The notes beneath the pieces were generated by a model. The model was not told the origin of the DNA, ran no database searches, and was given only the letters and a program-made list of their open reading frames with translations. From Mogibacterium sp. (GTDB lineage: Bacteria; Bacillota; Clostridia; Peptostreptococcales; Anaerovoracaceae): 38,109 bases of DNA. This document shows positions 33,274 to 38,109 of the stretch, piece after piece. The stretch lies in the NCBI GenBank assembly GCA_017432075.1, contig JAFRJV010000022.1, positions 1 to 38,109 of the forward strand, written 5' to 3'. Each line of letters starts with the position of its first letter. Position 1 is the first letter of the stretch. The position numbers were made by a program, and so were the translations under genes.

Positions 33274-35250
33274 ATGAAATCATGTACGGGAAAGATCCTG
33301 AAGGTCGATCTGACCGCAGGAAAAACAACGGTAGAAAAGATACCTGATGAAGTATACGAGGCAGTGCTTTCGGGCAAAGGCCTCGGCGCATGGTATCTGT
33401 ATAAGAACATTCCGGCAGGTGCGGATCCTCTCGGGCCTGATAATATCCTGGGTTTCTGTTCAGGTGCCCTGACCGGCACAGGTGCATTCATGACGGGCAG
33501 ATTTACCGTGGTATGCAAGAGCCCTCTTACAGGAGGTTGGGGCGACGCCAACTGCGGCGGAGTCTTTTCACCTGCGATCAAGCAGTGCGGATACGACGCC
33601 ATTTTTATCAGCGGCATATCGGAGAAACCGGTATACCTTTATTGTGATAACAAAGGCGCTGAGATACGCGATGCTTCACGGTACTGGGGACTCGACGCCG
33701 TAGAGGCAGAGAACAGGCTTCTTGAAGACAACTCAGGAGGTAAGATCCCGCGAGCAGCTGTGATCGGTCAGGCAGGAGAGAATCTGTCTCTCATTTCAGG
33801 AATATGCAACGAGGGCGGCAGGATAGCCGGCCGGAGCGGTGTTGGTGCGGTAATGGGCAGCAAGAAGCTCAAAGCACTGGTGCTGGCCGGAAGCAGGCCT
33901 ATGCCGTGCGCAGACCCAGAGGCAGTAAAGGCTATTTCAAAGGAACTCGGCCGCAAGATCAACAAGATGTGGATACCTAAAGGCATGGGAGGCGGCATCG
34001 GACTGATGGGAGTAAGCATGGGAGCGAGCCCGTTCGTACTTCCGCTGGACGGATCAATGACTGCATATCTTTTCCGCGAATGGGGCACACCTTCAAATAC
34101 GCCTCTGGCCATTACAAGCGGTGACGGACCTCTCAAAAACTGGGGAGCCGGTCCTTCCGAGGTAAAGGGAATGCGCCTTGCACTGGACTACAATCCGGAG
34201 AAGATAAACAAGATAGAAGAGGCAAAATACCACTGCTACTCATGTCCTCTTGGCTGCGGCGGAAGGCTTGATATCAGCAGCGTTAAATACAGTGAATACT
34301 ACGAGACTCATAAACCTGAGTATGAGACTCTGCAGGCTTTCGGACCGCTTTGCGTAAACAGGGACCTCAAGTCAGTCCTTTATATGAATGAGCTTCTGAA
34401 CAGAGCCGGAATGGACTCCATTTCTGCAGGAAACACCGTTGCATGGGCAATAGAATGCTATGAGAATGGCATTTTGACCAAAGATCAGACTGACGGTCTT
34501 GAGCTCACCTGGGGCAATTTCGAGGCGGAGATAGAGCTTCTGAAAAAGATGATAAACCGCGAGGGATTCGGAAACGATCTGGCTGACGGTGTAAAGAGAG
34601 CATCGGAGAAATACGGCGGCAAGGAATACGCGATGCATGTAGGCGGCCAGGAACCGGGCATGCACGATACCAGGAACGACCCTCAGCTGGGCATACACAT
34701 GGTTGCAGAGCCTGCACCGGGTAAGCACACCATCGGCATGTCGGTCCAGTATGGCGCAATGTCGCTATGTGATATCTGCAGCTGGGCGCCTCCGGCTACT
34801 CTTCATCCTAAGGCTGACGACATCGAAGCGACAGAGACCCTGTCACTGATCTCGAAGGCTAATGCCTGCTATTCCATGCTGTTCGACGGCTTTGGCGGAT
34901 GCTACTATGCAGAGATGATGGGCGTACACATGTACAAGGCTATCGAGTACTTAAACGCTGCGGCGGGGTGGCACTACGACGGCGATCATTATATGGAGAT
35001 CGGTGCCCGCATACAGACCATAAGGCAGATGTTCAATGTTAAGCACGGTTACGAACCGGCAGACGTAAAACTTCCGAAGCGCATGCAGGGTATGCCTCCG
35101 CTGAAAACAGGGCCTCTCAAAGGAGTAACTCTCAAAAATGAAGAACAGGTAGCTATGCACTGGAAAGCGTTCGGATGGGATGAAAAGACAGGCCATCCAT
35201 TGCCTGAAACGATAGAATCCCTTGGTATAAACAGATTGATGGAGGTGTAA
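33274..35250 (+). CDS. Aldehyde:ferredoxin oxidoreductase (tungsten/molybdenum bis-pterin)
   Basis: This 658-residue AOR-family enzyme oxidises aldehydes to acids or, with low-potential ferredoxin, reduces acids. It carries a bis-pyranopterin W or Mo centre and a [4Fe-4S] cluster. The N-terminal domain has LKVDLTAGKTTVEKIP, GKGLGAWYLY, and the pterin-binding stretch SPLTGGWGDANCGGVFSPAI. The cluster motif is Cys321-x2-Cys324-x3-Cys328, and the fourth ligand is probably Cys499 or Cys502 in LCDICSWAP. Length is a little above the usual 605-620. A GGGAGA site precedes the ATG. A ferredoxin gene follows after 1 bp and a MoaD-like carrier gene after that, a compact set for electron transfer and cofactor supply. 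The substrate aldehyde is unknown. Confidence 0.92.
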   Translation: MKSCTGKILKVDLTAGKTTVEKIPDEVYEAVLSGKGLGAWYLYKNIPAGADPLGPDNILGFCSGALTGTGAFMTGRFTVVCKSPLTGGWGDANCGGVFSPAIKQCGYDAIFISGISEKPVYLYCDNKGAEIRDASRYWGLDAVEAENRLLEDNSGGKIPRAAVIGQAGENLSLISGICNEGGRIAGRSGVGAVMGSKKLKALVLAGSRPMPCADPEAVKAISKELGRKINKMWIPKGMGGGIGLMGVSMGASPFVLPLDGSMTAYLFREWGTPSNTPLAITSGDGPLKNWGAGPSEVKGMRLALDYNPEKINKIEEAKYHCYSCPLGCGGRLDISSVKYSEYYETHKPEYETLQAFGPLCVNRDLKSVLYMNELLNRAGMDSISAGNTVAWAIECYENGILTKDQTDGLELTWGNFEAEIELLKKMINREGFGNDLADGVKRASEKYGGKEYAMHVGGQEPGMHDTRNDPQLGIHMVAEPAPGKHTIGMSVQYGAMSLCDICSWAPPATLHPKADDIEATETLSLISKANACYSMLFDGFGGCYYAEMMGVHMYKAIEYLNAAAGWHYDGDHYMEIGARIQTIRQMFNVKHGYEPADVKLPKRMQGMPPLKTGPLKGVTLKNEEQVAMHWKAFGWDEKTGHPLPETIESLGINRLMEV

Positions 35251-35251
35251 C

Positions 35252-35479
35252 ATGGCATTCAGAAAGACACCTGATTTTCATTATGAAAACTGCGTCAGCT
35301 GCAGCATCTGCGTGCAGGCATGCCCTGTCGGCGCTCTCGATCTGACACGAAAGGGAAAGAGCGGAAGGTACAGAAATCTTTTCCCGGAACTTGTAAATAA
35401 TAACTGCATCAGCTGCGGGCTTTGCGCTAAAAGCTGCCCGATGGAATGTATCATGATGGTGATCCCGTATGAGGGTTAA
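35252..35479 (+). CDS. 2[4Fe-4S] ferredoxin-type electron carrier
   Basis: This 75-residue protein has two full CxxCxxCxxxCP motifs: Cys14, 17, 20, 24 and Cys52, 55, 58, 62. The motifs are separated by 27 residues, a longer spacer than in the classical clostridial ferredoxin, as in the AOR-associated small subunits. It starts 1 bp after the AOR stop, with GGAGGT in the AOR end, and should accept or supply its electrons. Its last 11 bases overlap the MoaD-like gene. Confidence 0.93.
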   Translation: MAFRKTPDFHYENCVSCSICVQACPVGALDLTRKGKSGRYRNLFPELVNNNCISCGLCAKSCPMECIMMVIPYEG

Positions 35480-35702
35480 AGTATTTCCGCCCCGCGGCTG
35501 TGACAGGAGCGCGCTGGATGAAAGATCCTGGATGGACCTTCCTGAAGGAAGCACGGTGGGCGATGTTCTGAAAATAATAAAATGCAGTCCGCTCAAGGCA
35601 AAATTGCTCTTGGTAAGCGTAAATGGGGAGCATTCAAAGCTCGATCACGCGCTCAGAGATGGTGACGTAGTAGGCTTCTTCTCACTCGTATCAGGAGGCT
35701 GA
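35469..35702 (+). CDS. MoaD/ThiS-family sulfur carrier protein
   Basis: This 77-residue ubiquitin-fold protein ends in Gly-Gly (FFSLVSGG), the thiocarboxylate-forming tail used in molybdopterin and thiamine synthesis. The body has MRVKVFPP, LPEGSTVGDVLKII and the DGDVVGFFSLVSGG end typical of MoaD. It overlaps the ferredoxin gene by 11 bp and is the last gene of the AOR operon. AOR clusters often carry their own MoaD-like gene, probably to supply sulfur for the dithiolene of the W/Mo cofactor. No MoaE or MoeB is nearby. Confidence 0.88.
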   Translation: MRVKVFPPRGCDRSALDERSWMDLPEGSTVGDVLKIIKCSPLKAKLLLVSVNGEHSKLDHALRDGDVVGFFSLVSGG

Positions 35703-35723
35703 TAAAGCCCGGCGCAATTGTCA

Positions 35724-35780
35724 ACTATATTCCAAACACGAATAATAAATATTAAGAAAAAGTGATATACTATATTCCAA
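35724..35780 (+). repeat. 12-bp direct repeat upstream of the NTPase gene
   Basis: ACTATATTCCAA occurs at 35724-35735 and again at 35769-35780, 45 bp apart. The second copy lies in the loop and last stem bases of the terminator hairpin. It may be a binding site or the trace of a local duplication. Confidence 0.5.
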
Positions 35781-35797
35781 GTATATCGCTTTTTTTT
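35757..35797 (+). terminator. Rho-independent terminator after the AOR operon
   Basis: AGTGATATAC (35761-35770) pairs with GTATATCGCT (35781-35790, one G-T pair) around a 10-nt loop. It is flanked by an A-run upstream and eight T downstream (35790-35797), so it could work in either direction. It ends the seven-gene AOR operon. Confidence 0.82.
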
Positions 35798-35830
35798 ATA
35801 GCACTCTTTTTATCCGGAGACAGGGTAAGT

Positions 35831-36340
35831 ATGGGAAAGCATATCGTAATTGCAGGCAAAAGACACGTCGGCAAGACCACTCTGGTAAACCGTTTGCTGG
35901 AAGGCCGTGAAGAGCCGTTATATGGATTCCGCACTGCGCCGGGAACCAGTGTCCGCAAGGGTTACAAGTCCTTTTATATCTTTCCTGCAGGGTCCGCAGA
36001 ACGAGTAGAATCAGAGGAAAACCACATCGGAGACGGGAACGGTATAGGACCGGTCGGCTATCCCGATGCTTTCAACCATTTCGGGGTCAGCTGCCTTAGG
36101 GCTGAACCCGGAGGGATCATCCTGATGGATGAACTCGGATTCATGGAGAAGGATGCGGAAAAGTTCTGTACAAGAGTGCTCGAATTGTTTGATGGAGATA
36201 TCCCGGTCATCGCAACTGCCAAGGCGGGTCATGACATAGACTTCCTGAATAAGATACTGAACCATCCGAATGCGGATGTTTACTACATAACCCCTGAAAA
36301 CAGGGACGACTTATATGAGGTTCTGAAAAGCAAACTTTAA
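35831..36340 (+). CDS. THEP1-like nucleoside-triphosphatase (P-loop NTPase)
   Basis: This 169-residue P-loop protein begins MGKHIVIAGKRHVGKTTLVN. Its Walker A is AGKRHVGKTT, with Arg-His where most members have small residues. The Walker B-like segment is GGIILMDELGFME, followed by VIATAKAGHD, as in the NTPase_1/THEP1 family that hydrolyses nucleoside triphosphates. I use the ATG at 35831 (GGAGA about 10 bases upstream). An in-frame GTG at 35762 would start inside the terminator and is not credible. It follows the AOR operon after a terminator and precedes an exported-protein gene by 15 bp. Such NTPases recur near Mo/W genes, so a cofactor role is possible but not shown. Confidence 0.78.
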   Translation: MGKHIVIAGKRHVGKTTLVNRLLEGREEPLYGFRTAPGTSVRKGYKSFYIFPAGSAERVESEENHIGDGNGIGPVGYPDAFNHFGVSCLRAEPGGIILMDELGFMEKDAEKFCTRVLELFDGDIPVIATAKAGHDIDFLNKILNHPNADVYYITPENRDDLYEVLKSKL

Positions 36341-36355
36341 AATGCGGAGGTTCCT

Positions 36356-38109
36356 ATGAATAATCCTGATATAAGCCTTAAGCATGCACTGACAGCGGTA
36401 CGAAAGACCACATTGATCATGGCCATTTTTGCCGCTGTTTTTATATTGGCCGCATTCAGGGCACATGCATCAGACACGGTACTCACTGTGCAGAAGGACG
36501 GAGTTACCGTAAAAGAGTTCTCGCAGAAAGAACTACAGGATATTGCAACAGAAGAGGGTAACAAAACTTATAGCTATTCAGCGTGGAGCAATGAGCCGGA
36601 ATTCAGGATGTACACCGGCATAAGCGGGCCTACGGTAAAAGGTGTGCTGACTGAAGCAGATAATATATTTGCCGAGATAACAGACAAATGTGTTGTCAGC
36701 TTTAGCGCAGACAGGACTGTGAGCCTTACCGGGAAGCAGCTTCTTAATGAAACAAGATACTATTATCCGAATGGAGGTGCCGTCGATCATGCTGCAGGCA
36801 TCATTCCTGAATACTCAAAAAATGGAGCTGTGGAGACACCTGCAGTCATTAATTTAGAAGATGGGAACGGTATGCTTTGTGTAGGACAGACCGGACCATC
36901 AGAGGAAAACGATGAGCTTTTCCTGGAAGGGCTTGTTGATCCGGAAGAACCTGGTGTTATAAATGTTTCCACTTCTGATGCGCCGGTATGTAATGGTGTC
37001 AAGCTGCTTGACCTAAAGGCCGGTTCTATCGTGTTTGGCGGGACCGAGGTGACTCTTGTTACTCCGGAACCAGACGAGAGAATTTGTTTTTCAATGGACA
37101 AGAGCATAAGCGCAGGATTTGAAAGCCCTGTATACAACTATGGTCCTGATCTTTTTTGCAAGCCTGTACTTAACGGAGATGATGTGGTTGTAACTATCAA
37201 ATTCAAGGTCAAGGGGTATGGCAAGCAGGATCATAGTCTTCAGACAATATCATTCTCTGTAGGCGATGCTCTCAGGGTTTCGATAGACGGTGAAATTAAA
37301 AAGTCCTATCATCTGCCTGAAGAAGTTGAATCTATTGCTGCAGCAGAGAGGTATTCCTACTCGGCATATAATACAAATCCTACACATAAAACAAGAGAAA
37401 ACGTTGAGGGAATCCCGGTTGAAAGCATTATAAAAGATGCAACCGGAAAAGATGTAAGCGAATTCAACGGCAACGGAACTATACGGTTCACGGGCAATGA
37501 CGGGTATACGACGTTATTTACTTTAAATCAGCTTTTTGGCAGTGAGAGATATTACTTCCCGAATGAAGCGCTTGACTGCAAGGGAGAAGCATCCACTGCG
37601 GATGAATATGAAGGCAGGCAGGCTGTTCCGGCCATAATTGAGTTATCCGGCAACAATACTCTCTGTATTGGACAGACAGCGCCAAACGAACAGAATTACT
37701 CAGAATATGTGGACTACATGCTGAATCTCGGTCATATAGATATCATTACATCAAATGCAAAGAAATGTGATGCCCCTGCTCCTGTGATCTCTTCAGGTTC
37801 TGTAATAAGTCCTGGTACAGCAATCAAATTTCCTTTCCCATCAAAGGAGAACAGGAGAGATAAACTTTACTACATCGTAGATCCTGCGCCTGGAGAAGTA
37901 CCGGGTCCGGGAGATGCTTTTTACTATTATGGTGCATTCCATTGGCCTGAAGAGATGATCAATCCGCCCGTTTTGAAGAGCAACGGAAAACATACGATCA
38001 GCATCGTACTTACATCGTATGGAAAGATTGACAGTACAGTAAAAACACTTACGTATTATGTAAGTCCGGCTGTCGGAAAACCTACAATCAAATTGAAAGC
38101 CGGAAAGAA
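36356..38109 (+). CDS. Large exported protein with two repeated surface modules (truncated at window edge)
   Basis: The frame opens at an ATG with GCGGAGG upstream and stays open to the last base, giving at least 584 residues. Residues 1-38 are a signal peptide ending AHA. Two related modules follow. Module 1 has TYSYSAWSNEPEFRMYTGIS (71-90), NETRYYYPNGG (131-141) and MLCVGQTGPSEEN (173-185). Module 2 has RYSYSAYNTNP (332-342), SERYYFPNEA (396-405) and TLCIGQTAPNEQN (435-447). These resemble the cofactor-less molybdopterin-binding (sulfite-oxidase-like) modules of clostridial cell-surface proteins. Between and after them lie beta-rich stretches (about 200-285 and 472-570) like chitobiase C-terminal or Ig-like domains. 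It is probably attached to the cell wall. The C-terminus is outside the window and no function is assigned. Confidence 0.75.
   Translation, partial: MNNPDISLKHALTAVRKTTLIMAIFAAVFILAAFRAHASDTVLTVQKDGVTVKEFSQKELQDIATEEGNKTYSYSAWSNEPEFRMYTGISGPTVKGVLTEADNIFAEITDKCVVSFSADRTVSLTGKQLLNETRYYYPNGGAVDHAAGIIPEYSKNGAVETPAVINLEDGNGMLCVGQTGPSEENDELFLEGLVDPEEPGVINVSTSDAPVCNGVKLLDLKAGSIVFGGTEVTLVTPEPDERICFSMDKSISAGFESPVYNYGPDLFCKPVLNGDDVVVTIKFKVKGYGKQDHSLQTISFSVGDALRVSIDGEIKKSYHLPEEVESIAAAERYSYSAYNTNPTHKTRENVEGIPVESIIKDATGKDVSEFNGNGTIRFTGNDGYTTLFTLNQLFGSERYYFPNEALDCKGEASTADEYEGRQAVPAIIELSGNNTLCIGQTAPNEQNYSEYVDYMLNLGHIDIITSNAKKCDAPAPVISSGSVISPGTAIKFPFPSKENRRDKLYYIVDPAPGEVPGPGDAFYYYGAFHWPEEMINPPVLKSNGKHTISIVLTSYGKIDSTVKTLTYYVSPAVGKPTIKLKAGK

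Noticed and set aside
35762-35830. N-terminal extension of the NTPase from a GTG at 35762
   Set aside because: It would start inside the terminator hairpin and lacks a ribosome site. The family begins just before the P-loop, at the ATG at 35831.
1-38109. CRISPR arrays, tRNA or rRNA genes, insertion sequences, prophage or att sites
   Set aside because: No spaced direct-repeat series, cloverleaf, transposase or integrase pattern was recognised in either strand by eye. A tRNA or covariance-model scan could still be run.

Overview
The window looks like a chromosomal segment of a strictly anaerobic, gut- or rumen-type Firmicute, probably a clostridium. The reasons are strong AGGAGG-type ribosome sites, energy-coupling-factor (ECF) transport, a MATE/RsbW-like fusion, a cellobiose-phosphorylase locus, 2-hydroxyacyl-CoA dehydratase subunits and an aldehyde:ferredoxin oxidoreductase. 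No rRNA, tRNA, CRISPR array, transposase, phage gene or replication origin was seen. Genes are tightly packed. The longest gene-free stretch is about 255 bp (12422-12676), and it is a regulatory region.

Region 1 (1-8.8 kb), signalling and membrane functions. A MATE exporter ends at a clear terminator. It is followed by a probable three-gene operon: a 1070-residue beta-propeller sensor with a cytoplasmic SpoIIE/PP2C phosphatase, an FGGY sugar kinase, and a six-helix membrane protein of unknown function. Convergent to these is a second MATE transporter fused to an RsbW-like ATPase domain. The phosphatase and the ATPase domain could belong to one partner-switching circuit, but no STAS-domain partner is visible.

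Region 2 (8.9-18.2 kb), cello-oligosaccharide use. It holds a signal-less GH5 glucanase, a GH94 cellobiose phosphorylase on the opposite strand, a LacI-type regulator, and a complete CUT1 ABC importer (lipoprotein, two permeases, ATPase). Divergent promoters with 14-bp operator copies sit between the phosphorylase and regulator genes. A UUCG hairpin separates the binding-protein gene from the permease genes.

Region 3 (18.3-26.1 kb), a compact eight-gene operon. It encodes an ECF transporter (S, fused double ATPase, T), a SAM hydrolase (DUF62), an EamA-type transporter, two 2-hydroxyacyl-CoA dehydratase-family subunits, and a 51-residue one-helix membrane protein, followed by a terminator.

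Region 4 (26.2-35.8 kb), a seven-gene operon. It encodes a trimodular old-yellow-enzyme/FAD/short-chain-dehydrogenase fusion, a tocopherol-cyclase-like protein, an iron alcohol dehydrogenase, a D-aminoacylase-like amidohydrolase, an aldehyde:ferredoxin oxidoreductase, a 2[4Fe-4S] ferredoxin and a MoaD/ThiS-like carrier, followed by a terminator. Regions 3 and 4 together look like an uncharacterised anaerobic uptake and reductive-catabolism pathway. The substrate cannot be read from the sequence.

Region 5 (35.8 kb to the end): a small THEP1-like P-loop NTPase and the first 584 residues of a large exported protein with a two-fold internal repeat, cut by the window edge.
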